Program-made: the position numbers and the translations under genes
Notes under the pieces: model-generated
Told to the model about the DNA's origin: nothing
What the model saw: the letters and a program-made list of their open reading frames with translations, nothing else
Database searches by the model: none
Part shown: piece after piece, positions 46,701 to 58,700 of the stretch
Layout: each line of letters starts with the position of its first letter
Numbering within the stretch: position 1 is the first letter of the stretch
Source: Adiantum capillus-veneris
Taxonomy: Eukaryota; Streptophyta; Polypodiopsida; Polypodiales; Pteridaceae
Direction of reading: 5' to 3'
Assembly (NCBI GenBank): GCA_014529385.2
Contig: CM043963.1
Coordinates: forward strand, 7,055,001 to 7,119,000
DNA: 64,000 bases

Positions 46701-49700
46701 AATATGCTTGAGGAACAACCTGAAGTGGAAGAATTGGATGAAATCCTTGTTCCTCAACAGATATTGGCACATAAAGAAAGAAAGGTTAGAGGAAAGGTTG
46801 CAAGACGCTATTTGGTGAAGTTCAAGAACTACCCATCGTTGGATGCCTAATGGATGGAAGAGTCTGAATTGGTTGATTCACCTCAGCTATTGCAATTGTA
46901 TCTTGAAGCCTTTCAGATGGAACCCACAGTGACTTGATGTAGCCTTTTTTGGAGCAAGGCAAGAGCATGGTTCATGATGCTCAAGAGAGTAGTTAAGCAA
47001 TTGTATCTACTCTTTCCATACAGAATTTAGCTAGAGAAGTTTGTGCTTTAGAGTACACTAGAAGACTTCTATGCTTGATATATGTGTCGTAGAGAGGTTG
47101 GTGGGATTGTTTAATCGTCCAACGCTACATTTTCGGAAGCATGTATATCTTGGATTCCAATCAAAGAATATGTGTAATATCAAGAGATACCGCATGTATT
47201 ATTGGCATGCAAGCGAGGTCACTTGCAGTATTTCAAGGGTGGGGTGTGTCACCAGGAGGTGTATTTTTCATGTTGCCTTCAATAAATAAGTACTAGATAT
47301 TTCTATTTATTTTTATTTTTACTTGTTTTTCCCGGGACCCTTGATAGGGTGCAAGTAGACATTGCATGGCCAGTGTGAAACGGCTGCGGCCGAATAGGTT
47401 TCTCACATCAGGAGTCTGGGTCGGTCGGTCGGTCGCGGACTGGTCGGGCCAGTTAGCACTGAATTCTGATGAGTATGAAAGCCTGTGCCCACCTAACGAA
47501 ATCTGGGCCACTCGGAAAGTCACTTACAACTTTATAAGTGAGTGGGAACTAGGCAATTAACTCAAAGGGGCAAACTGGACACTTGGCAAGAGGAGGTCAA
47601 TTTGCAAGACACCTCAGCAAGAGGAGGCGCCCAATTTGAGAGAGGGGCTGAATTTTACACACTAAGCGCGATGATTTGCTCTCATGCATCTCTCTCCCCC
47701 CTTTGGCACATATGGTAATGCCCCACTAGTTGGGCTCCTCAGATGAACATGTACAGTTCTGGGGGTTTATGCACGTTTGCCAAGGCAAGAGCCTTCAGAA
47801 CAGGAACCGGATTAGCTAATTGCTAATCCCCCACAGGTACGCACAGTTCCATCACGAAAGATTGCGAGTTTGGAGAGTTTTCTTGCGTGAAAACTCGTCC
47901 AATTCACAGAGGAACTGTCCCATCGTGTGCGGGAGCCCTTGGGACACGCGTAGGCATGTTCGCTCCGCTAAAAACGATCCAAAATAGCGAATTACAGCCT
48001 GCTGTGTTTTTCTGCAGGTTTAGGGTTTCGCACCTAAACTGCAAGGGAACCTCGGGGGAGCCTCGAGGGAGCCATGGGATGCGTGTACAGGCTTTTGGGC
48101 ACCCGGCAGTGAAAAACAGAGAATTACAACCCGCTGAATTTCTGTGACAGCTCACCAGAAAGCTTCCAGATAGTGAGGGAATTCGTCCTAGACAGATGCT
48201 TTTGACCTACAGGGGTTTTTGCGCCATTATGCTACCGAAATCAGGTCGAAAACCTGCCTTTTCAGCCCTCGCTAGGTTTGGACACCTTTGTGAAAGCTTG
48301 TGCTAAGTGGTCGGATCGTCTACCTTAATTTGAATAAAGAAATACCGAAAGGGGCGCCAGTCTTTGGGGCCTACAGGATGTCGGTCTTGTGTGCACAGTG
48401 ACATTCTAGTCGCTGGACGCAACTGTGTTCTTTTCCCTTCTCAGTGCTCTGTGTAAAGTTAACAGGTAATTGAAATAGTACCACCCTCTACGTTGTACAG
48501 GCCGGTTATAGCAATCCTTGACATAGATGGGGAAGGGGGAGGGTCGGAAAAACCTCCAGGTGGGGAAAATTCTTATTCACCTCTCTGATGCTCATCACCT
48601 CTAAGCGAAGTATCACTCCGCTTCGAGTGATGACCATTCTGAAGTCGTGGGTTCTTGTGGTCTTGGGTTCTTAAGTTCACGAGGAACTTGGGTTCTTGTG
48701 AGTCTTGAGGTTCTTGAGGTTCTTGCGGGTCTTGAGGTTCTTGAGGTTTTCTTTCGCTTGCAAACCGTGTTTGAGAAGGATCTTCTCTTCACCCGAGTTC
48801 TACTCTTTTCCGCGGGCGCACCCCTTGGCGGCCTTGCGCTCACACCAAGGTTGCTTTTTCCCACCTCACGTCGATTGGGCGGCCGCTAAGTGCACGGTCC
48901 GCTCTCAATGAGTGAAAATAGACACAAGGGGAGGTTGGACAAGCCCTTCTTTCTTGGGATTCCTGTCACTCTTCAAAAACACGATTAGGAATCGACACGC
49001 CCAAGCGAACTTGGGTTCGTGCGACCTTAACAAGCAAAAAAATTCTTGTGATTCTTGTGGTTCTTTCCTTGAGTGATACAGAACACTGCCAAAGCTTTGA
49101 TACCAATGTCAGGTGCAGCGGAATTAATGTTTGTGCTTTGCTCAAGATGAGTGCTCCGAACTGTGCTCAAGGTTCCTTTTGTTCTTATGGAAGGAAGAGC
49201 CTTCCGTTCTTAATGAGAGAGTGTTATGATCACAAACAAAGTGAATGGACACTGTGCGTGAAAGTGCATGAGACTTAGAGATAGAGAGAGAAGAGAAATA
49301 CGACACCAGAGACGTTGTAAAACCCTCCTCCGAAGGCCCCACTCTCGTCGGTGAGAGTGGTCTACTATTGATTGCACAAACCGGTACAATGATGATGCAT
49401 GTGACTGATGCAAGTTTAGGCTATGTTGACGACGACGAAGATGACGAGGCCGACCTAAGGGCTGAAATCTGCAATCTTTTATCTGCTGTCCAAAAACGCT
49501 ATGGGCTGAAATCTGCTGCAAATCCAAAACGTTGGTTTTGGGGCTGCTTTCTGTTGATCTTTGTCGCTGGAAATCTGCAGGTCTTAGGGCTGAAAACTGC
49601 ACTTCTTTAGGGCTGAATCTACTGCGGTCTTATCTGCAGAAGACGCTAGGTCAGAAGGGAGGGCGATATGGGCTGAAAAACGCTAGGCATGGGGACCTAC

Positions 49701-52700
49701 TTGCGATGACGCCTTGGGTCAAAAACGCTAGGCCTGGGATCTGATGGTGATGGCTACATGATGCAAAAACGCCAATGTCTGGAGTCTGTTGGGCGATGAT
49801 GTCCAAAAACGCTAGGCTTGCTTGTTGGAGAAAACGTTAGGTTGATGCGTCTTCTTGCTTGGAGGGGGAACCACCAAGGGGGTCTTGCTTGAGAAGTTGC
49901 CTGTTGAGCGGTGAAGCTCCTACTGCCTCGTCTGCCAATTAGTGCTAGTTTAGGTTTGCTTATATACAAACTTACTCAATTTGCCCTACCTACTTTCCAA
50001 CAAAAGTCACTTAAAAATAATAAGTGAAAAACGTCAAAAACAGAGAAAATAGGATAAATGCACTGAAAAATTCCCCTGAAGGATTCTGATGGGAATGCTT
50101 ATGATCATGATGTGTGCAACCAGAGGATATGCACCTACACTAAGTGACTGGTCATGCACGGTCTGCGAACAGACTCACAAAAGTGCCAGATCACTTCCTA
50201 TTCTAGACTGACTTGACTGAACTGAACCTTGGTCATGCTGTAGCTTGTCCACGGACAAATAGGGTTGGATGTGTCACGTGACATCGAATCTTTCTCTTTT
50301 GATCTAAATCAAGCAACTGTGGCAATTCACAACGGAAATGCCCATGCTTGGTGCTCATACTTTCTTGTGCTCTTTCTACAACTGTGTCGTGCCAAGGAAG
50401 AGACATGGAATGTCACTTCCTTGAATGCATACTTTTCAGCTTTTCATGAGAAATCCGCATACATCCGTGCTCATTCATGCTCAACGTACAATATGTCATG
50501 CCTAGGAAAAGGGATCACATAAAGACGCCGACTAAAATACAGGAAACGATCACGAATGAAACACTCGAACAATGCGTGCTGACTAATCACTCGAACACAT
50601 AATACTTTCTATGAGGGTTCTTTAGATCTAGGCTCGGGGGCTAAGATCGGTTCTTCATGAGGGGGTTCTTTGGACCTAGGCTCGAGAGCCAAGATCGGTT
50701 CTTCCTGAGGGGGTTCTTTGGACCTAGGCTCGAGAGCCAAGATCTGTTCTTCGTGATTGATCAAATCTGCAATGAGGTTAGCTTCACTAGAGAAAGTATC
50801 AACTAACACATCATCCTTGTGAACAATCACATCAACTGTATCTTGCAAATCATCATGCTTGTGAGAAATCACATCTTGATCATCATGCTTTTCATTGCCA
50901 TCCAAATCATCATGCTCATCATTATCATTCAAAGCATCATGCTCATCATTATCATTCAAATTATCCTACTTATCATCATTCAAATCCTGGGTATCATGCT
51001 TTGGAGAAGACGAGACCGAGAGAGTCCTTCTCCTGAATCCGTTCAATCTTCGCCTGCACATTAGCAATGAGAGATGGAGAATGAACAACTTGCTCTCCAC
51101 GAATGACAATGGGAAAGTCACTTTTGGCATTGAAAGTGAACATATTTTCCACCCAATCAATAAGAGGGTTATGCTCACGAAACCATCAAATGCCCAACAT
51201 CATATCACATCCTCTGAGAGGAGAGACTAAAAATTTTCTACGGAAAGCACCTTGTTGAACTGTAAACAACACATCAAGGTACTCCTTCATGATCAAAGAA
51301 TCCATACCGAGAGCGAAACCAGAGACCTCGAGAGGAGATTTCTGACTAACCTCTAGGCGGGATTTCTCAACAAGAGGGACTAATCACATCATGCATACTG
51401 CCTGGGTCAAACAATATGACAAAACGCTGCCCCGTCATATGACCATAACATTTAATGATCATCAATGGGAGGGTCATGAGAAACTTGGGACACACTCGTG
51501 TTGTCATTTATTGCATTGACAGAGGAAGTGGGTTCTATGGATTCTTTAGATTCATTAGAGTCAATGTAAGGTGCAGCGGAATGAATGTTGTATTTTCTCA
51601 AGATTAGTGATCTTTATTGCTCAAGGTTCCTTTTAGTTCTTATGGAAGGGAGAGCCTTCCGTTCTTTATGGAGAGTGCTATGATCACGAACAAAGTGAGT
51701 GGATATTGTACGTGCAAGTGAATGAGACTGAGAGAAAGAGAGAGAAGAGAAATATGACACCAGAGACGTTGTAAAACCCTCCTCCGAAGGCCCCACTCTC
51801 GTTGGCGAGAGTGGTCTACTCTGATTGCACAAAGGTGTACAATGCGTATGCAATGGACTGATGCAATGGGACTATGCCGATGACGAAGACGGTGATGACG
51901 ACGGTGACTTCGTGGCTAAAAACTGTGATCTTCTATGGGCTGAATTCGGTGGCTGTGTCGGGGCTGAAAATGACTGTTTTTCTTACTGTTTCATGGCTGA
52001 AAATGACTGTCTTGGTCGGGGGTCATGCTGAGGGTGAAAACGCTGATGTTGCTGACTGTCTAGGCTGCATTTTAATGCTACTGCCGCATGCTGAAAAACG
52101 CTGGATCAGCAGTGTTTTCCATGCTTGGAAAGCGCTGAAAAGCTGAGGCCTTGAGATCCCAAAACGCTGAATCTGATGCAGTTCCTAGCGTTAGTGAGAT
52201 GCTACAAAAACGTTGAGTGTTGCTGGAACAAAAACGCTAAAGCTGAGATGGTTTGGTTGCGGGAAAACTCCACGGATAGGGCTGATCTGCTGGGAATGAA
52301 AACGCCAATGAAGGGGGATGTCTGGCAATGGAATCTGATGGGAATCCCCACGAAGGAGGAGGTCCAAAAACGCTGAGGTGTGCTGGGGGGGGGGGGTACT
52401 GCTGAGAAGTTGCCTGTTGAGCGGAAAGCTCCTGCTACCTCTTCTGCCAAAAAGTGCTAACTTGGGTTTGCTTATATATTAACTTAGCAAAATTGCCCTA
52501 CCTACTTTTGTTGGAAAGTCACTTAAAAATAATAATGAAAATAACCAAAAATAGAAAAATAGGCTAAATGCACTGAAAAATTCCCCTAACTGATGCTAAT
52601 GGATTCTTATGGGAATTCCAATGATCATGCTATGTGCAACCGGAGGATATGCATCTATGCTAAGTGACTGGGCATGCACGGTCTACGAATAGACTCACAA

Positions 52701-55700
52701 AAGTGCCAGATCACTGCAAATCTAAACTGACTGAACTGACGGGAACCCAACTATGGTGCAGCTTATCCACGGACACATAGGCTTGGGATGTGTCACGTGA
52801 CAGTCAAGCTTAGGACATGTTCTTTTTATGTGACCCTTAATGTGACAATGAAAACGACGACCTTCCTTAGGATAAGTGCTTTGCTCTTCCAATGTGACGT
52901 ATCCTTCTGAAATTCCTTGTCCTACCTTTTCATTTGGAGTGAGCTTAGGTTTAGCAATTGTGTTAGCTTCACCCTTAGGTTCACTTTGAGAGTTCTATTC
53001 TAAGAGACTATTGGAAGATTGGTTAGAAGAGTTACCGTTCTGAGGGTTCTGAGAAGTCTGAGAGGTACTTGTGGAAGTCTTGTTTTCCTTAGGCTTTCCC
53101 TTGTTGTGCTTCATCTCCTGTGTGAGAGCAGTCGCTACCGTATTGTTAAGATCGATTGGATCGAGCACCTCAACATCATACTTGATATACTCGTCCAATC
53201 CATATAGGAATGCCTCTTTGCGCTCATCATCCGTCTTGCGTAATTGGGTACCTAGCTGCAATACTCGAGTAGAGAAAGAAATAACTGGCATACCATTTTG
53301 CTTGAGACCGCGCCAATCGTCCTTCAATCGTGCGAGGTACTGAGGTAGCATAAACCGCGTCTTGAGCTTGTCTTGGAAATCAGCCTAATTGAAGGAAAGG
53401 GACGTGAATTCGTCGGCTTCCTCTAGGTGCGCAGCTAACTATGTCTCTCACCATGCGTGGTACCAATTGATAGCACCACCAGCAAGGTACATAGATGCCG
53501 TCAAAACCTTGCTATTTCCTTTCTTCTTAGTTGTCGCAAAATAAGCATTAAATTGATGCAACCAAGAATGAATAACCGTAGCATCCATCTTACCATCATA
53601 CTTATTGAACTGGATCTTCTCTGTGACTGGGTTGTTGGAGTCCGAATCTCGGCTTGCACCACTTGAGGAACTACCAACATCTTTGGTTGGTTCGGACTTC
53701 GAGGCAAGAACTTGTCAAACCAATTCTTGAGTGCGGAGCTCTCTCTAAACCTCACGATCGGCCTCCAAGGCCGCTCATCTTGCTTCGGCTACCTCCTTTC
53801 TTTTTGCTTTTCATTCTTTTCGTGCATCGCGCTCGCGTTCCAAAGTAATGCGAGTCGCTTCTTGTCGTTCTGCTTTTCTTTCTAGTTGTGCCATCGCAAT
53901 GCGTTTCGTCTCTTGTTGTTGTGTCATCATCTCCAGCATCGACTTGACCATCGCCTCCATAGGATTTGGTACAACTCGTTGCGTAGATGGGGAACAGGGA
54001 GGGTCGGAAAAACCTCTTGATGGGGAAATTCTTGGTCGCCTCTCTCATGCTCATCACCTCCAAGCGAAGTATCCATTCCGCTTCGAGTGATGACCATACA
54101 TTGTGATCTTGGGTTCTTAAGTTCACGAGGAACTTGGGTTCTTGTGGGTCTTGGGTTCTTGCATTCTTGGGAGTCTTGAGTTCTTTAGGTTCTTGACAAG
54201 GTGGTAAGGTACGTAAGGTACGGTACGTATTCGGTACAACCTGTACGTAGTACCGAATGGATAGAGTTGTTAGGTACGTAAAATTCGTAGGTTTTTTTTT
54301 TTTAATTCCAAAAACCTACAATACGGTCTATACTTGATAAAAAATTCATAAGTATCACTCCAAGGATGTTAGTTCACTATTCTATAAACCAAGGCAAAGC
54401 TTTCATACGAGTTCCTGATCGTGATTGCCCTCCTATATTCACCACCGCAATGACGTTCGTGTGTGCTCTATAAATGCAAGTTGTGTCGAAATGTCTCCAA
54501 AACTAGGTGTTGGGATAAGACTAAAGAAGGGCAAACCAAAAATTCCTGCCACAATAGGGTTTATTTCCACATATTACCCACAGCACTGCAGCCCCCAAAC
54601 CCCCCACACAAAAAAAAAAACGTACAGTACGAATCCGTACGGTACAGTACGTCCGTACCGTACAGATCTGTACGTACGTACGGATACTACCTTGGTTCTT
54701 GAGGGTCTTGAGGTTCTTGAGATTCTTCTTTCGCTTGCAATCTGTGTTCGAGAAGGATCTTCTCTTCACCTGAGTTCTGCTCTTTCCCGCGGGCGCACCC
54801 CTTGGCGGCCTTGCGCTCACACCAAGGTTGCTTTTTCCACCTCACATTGATTGGCCGGCCGCTAAGTACACGGTCCGCTCTCAATGAGTGAAAAGAGGCA
54901 CAAGGGGAGGCTGGACAAGCCCTTCTTTCTTGGGATTCCTGTCACTCTTCAAAAACACGATTAGCAATCGACACACCCAAGTGAACTTGGGTTCGTGCAA
55001 CCTCAACAAGCAAAAAAAAAATTGTGGTTTTTGTGGTTCTTTCCTTGAGTTATACAAAACACTGCCAAAGCTCTGATACCAATGTAAGGTGCAGCGGAAG
55101 TGAATGTTGAACTTTGCTCAAGATGAGTGCTCCGAACTGTACTCAAGGGTTTCTTTTACTTACGGAAGGGAGAGCCTTCAGTTCCTTTAGTGAGAGAGTG
55201 CAATGGACACAAACAAAGTGAATGGACACTGCGCGTGAAGGTGCATGAGACTGAGAGATAAAGAGAGAAGAGAATACGACACCAGAGATGTGAAACCCTC
55301 CTCCGAAGGCCCTACTCCTATGGCGAGAGCGGTCTACTTATGATTGCACAAATCTCTACAATGCTTGGACTTGCCGACGATGTCGATGACGATGAGACGG
55401 GCTGAAATCTGAAAACGCTAATGGTTGAAATCTACAAATCTTCTATCTGCTGAATTCTGACTCTATGTCGATGACGACGGTATGACGACGATGCGCTGAA
55501 AACGCAGATGCTGAAATCTGCGTTTTCCAGGTTGAAACTGCAAACTTCGCGGGATCCGACCATGCGGCGATGAACTGCTGCAGGAAGGTGAGATCTGCGA
55601 GGTTCGAGGGTTGTTCTGATGTGTCTAAGGGCTGAAAACTGAAAACGCTGATGCTTCTTGGTGTTCCGTCGCGGTGAATCTACAAAACGCTATGCTGATG

Positions 55701-58700
55701 CAAAAACGCTAGGGCTGAAAATTGTTCTGCTGCTGCCGGTTGTCTTGCAAATGCAAAACGCTAGGCTTCTTGGTTGGTCTTGCTGTTGCCGGGGCTGATC
55801 TGCTGTGCACAAAACGCCAGGCTGCCTGTGGATGAAAACGCTAGGTCCTTGTAGATGCAAAAACGCTATCTTCTGCCACAAAGTGCTAGCGCTAGGTTTC
55901 TATTTATACAAACTAAGCAAAACTGCCCTACCTACTTTCCAACAAAAGTCACTTAAAAATAATAAGTGAAAAATGTCAAAAATAGGGAAAATAGGTCTAT
56001 GCATTGTTCTGACTAAAATCTGATGATCATGCTATGTGCAACCAGAGGATGTGCATCTAATGTAAGTGACTGGTCGTGCACGGTCTGCGAACAGACTCAC
56101 AAAAGTGCCAGATCACTTCCTATTCTAAACTGGCTTGACTGAACTGAACCCTAGTCATGCTGTAGCTTGTCCACGGACACATAGGGTTGGATGTGTCACG
56201 TGACATTAAACAAGATGACCATCAAGAACAAGTTTCCGATGTCTCGCATTGAGTATATCCTTGATAGGCTCAATGAGGCAAAGGTTTTCAGTAAAGTCGA
56301 TCTCAAAAGTGGATACCATCATGTAAAGGTATTCAAAGGCGACATCTACAAGACCGCCTTACAACCGCATCAAGGGCAATGGAAGTATGTTGTTATGCCT
56401 TTTGGATTGACAGGTACCGTGGGTACATTTAACCATCTCATGGTAAGCCGTTTTGGCGATATGGTTGGTGTATGTGTGTTCATCTTTCTTGATGATATTC
56501 TCAATTTTTTTTGCATCGTGGGAACAACATGAAAAGGATGTAGAAAGGGTACTAACCCGTTTGGATGAGTATCAGTTATACATTGCAACTAAGAAATCTG
56601 AGTTTTTTCTCACTGAAGTTACTTATTTGGGTTATATCATTTTTGCAGAAGGCGTCAAGCTAGACCCTGCGAAGGTGGAATAGGTACGTAATTGGGATTT
56701 GCCCAAAACTGCATATGATGTGCGTTCTTTTCTTGGTTTATGTCAAGCATATAGTTCGCGCATAGAGAATTTTGCACCCATTGCCTCATCTATGATTGAT
56801 ATTTTGAAAGGAATAAAGACTCACCGTCAGCACGTGGATTTACCCGAGGCAGCCATTGAGGCTTTCGTAGCTCTCAAGGTTGCGGTGACAGAAGCGTTGT
56901 GTCTTATCCTTGCCTCTTGGGATGACCCCTTTGAGGTATGGACAGATGCGAGCAATGTCTCCATAGGCGCTGTGCTTTAGCAGCATGGTCGTCCAGTAGC
57001 TTTCCTTAGTCGGAATCTCAATAGTGCAAAACAGAACTATTCGGTTTATAATAAAGAACTTTTGTCTGTCATTCACTCTCTTAAGCATTGAAAGCATTTT
57101 CTTTATGGTAGATAGTTTACAGTTCGCACAGATCACCAAGCCATCAAGTGGCTCCACTTTATGCCTAGTGCACATTGGAGCACGGTGGTCATAATTTTTT
57201 GAGCAATTTGGAGGTTTGATTGAGTATGTGCCCGTAAAAGCTAACCTTGTTGCAGATGCGTTAAGTCGCAAAGGACGCATGCTCAACAGGCATTCTTCTC
57301 AGCGAGAACCCTCAAGCGCCAAAGCTTCCCCATAGCCTAGCGTTTTTGGACCCTCAGCACCTCCCCATTCCCTGGCGTTTCCATAGTAGTGCATCGCCAT
57401 CACACCTGCAAGCCTAGCGTTTCTGGATCGCCATCAAGCCTTGCAGCAGCCAGCGTTTTTCAGCCATAATTGACGCAGCAGATTCAGCCTAGTTGGTTGT
57501 AGATACACCTCATTTTCAGCCCCGAAATTCAGCAGTTAGAAGATCGCAGATTTCAGCCCTAAAGTCGTCGTCGTCGTCATCGGCATAGTCCCAGGTTGCA
57601 TCAGTCCATTGCATCGTCATTGTACCACTTTGTGTAATCAATAAGTAGACCACTCTCGCCGACGAGAGTGGGGCCTTCGGAGGAGGGTTTTACAACATCT
57701 CTGGTGTCGTATCTCTCTTCTCTCTCTATCTCTCAAACTCATACACTTGCACGCACAGTGTCCGTTCGCTTTGTTTGTGATCATAGCACTTTCCCATAAG
57801 AACGGAAGGCTCTCCCTTCCATAAGAACTAAAAGGAACCTTGAGCACAGTTCGGAGCACTCATCTTGAGCAAAGCGCAAACAATCATTCCGCTGCACCTA
57901 ACAGAACACCACTTTGGAAAAAATAGAAGGATTCTTTTATTGGCCTAAAATGCGAAAAGGTGTGTTTCATTATGTCACACAGTGCACTATTTGTCAAGAG
58001 GTAAAAGCTACTCGGGGTAAGCAGCAAGGCCTCTTGCTTCAGCTGCCTATTCCCGATGGACCTTTTCAAGATATTTCCATGGATTTTGTGATTAACCTTC
58101 CATCTAGTTTGCATTGAAGGAACACTCAATGTTTGACAATTATTTATCGTTTCGGCAAGTTTTGCATGTTGATTCCTTGTAAGGCCACAGTCACCGCACT
58201 GTTGTTCATCAAGCATTAGTACCCCCTCTGTGGTTTGCAAAAATCAATTGTTTCAGATAGGGATGTTAAGTTCATGTCAAATTTTTGGCGCGCACTCTTT
58301 GAAAATTTTGGCACTACGTTGAATTTTTCATTGGCTTTTCATCCACGGTTAGATGGTCAGACAGAGATCTACAATCAATTGGCTTTTGATGTTTTAAAGT
58401 CATATGTGCATGATCAGCAGTCTCATTGGGAGCTCTATCTCCCATTGGTTCAGGCTATTTTCAATGACTCTTTCTCCTCTACCATTGGTCGCACTCCGTA
58501 TAGGCAACTTTTGGCCGTCCATTCCAGTCACTTTTGACTCGCTCGGTCAATCAAATGCATCATGCTAATGCTGAAAGTCAGTCGTTGGATGAGATTTCTG
58601 AGAGTGTAAAGCTTCGGCTAAGCAAGGCTCAGGAGTCTTATTCACGACGGGCTAATAAGCATCGTCAAGATGTTTCAATCAAGGAAGAGGATTCACTTGC

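Larger units (their letters stand above)
40361..48510 (+). mobile_element. G2: Ty3/gypsy chromovirus-like element
   Basis: An 8.15-kb element with LTRs 40361-41695 and 47247-48510, perfect GCAAT flanks, and gag, DPG-type protease, RT, RNase H, zinc-binding integrase and C-terminal chromodomain-like region in order. It lies in M2's gag leader and is the youngest large insertion in this nest. Many point stops, a 144-bp insert in gag (42252-42395) and a 79-bp LTR length difference are present. It is inactive. Confidence 0.93.
37766..50283 (-). mobile_element. M2: non-autonomous gypsy element, split by G2
   Basis: The 5' LTR is 49107-50283, the 3' LTR 37766-38962. Internal DNA is 48516-49106 and 38963-40360 with G2 between, so M2's own internal region is only about 2 kb. 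It keeps the leader, a shortened gag coiled coil, the Asp/His-rich ORF, the tail ORF and a purine tract. The gag core, knuckle, protease and pol are gone. LTR ends are intact and the flanking TCGAA duplication is perfect, so it transposed in this deleted form. Confidence 0.88.
36117..56205 (-). mobile_element. M3: non-autonomous gypsy element, split by M2
   Basis: The 5' LTR is 55083-56205 and the 3' LTR 36117-37348. Internal DNA is 50284-55082 and 37349-37765, with M2 in between. It also hosts a solo LTR (51565-52802) and a hAT-like element (54197-54694). Gag and a protease fragment are present, but no RT, RNase H or integrase sequence is found in its roughly 4 kb of own internal DNA. An Asp/His-rich ORF and a tail ORF occupy that place. 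LTRs and primer site are of the G1 family, so mobility would have depended on a G1-type partner. Confidence 0.85.

Noticed and set aside
53752-54126. Independent small gene with a charged C-terminus
   Set aside because: It is the shifted start of M3 gag, homologous to 33980-34330 in G1.
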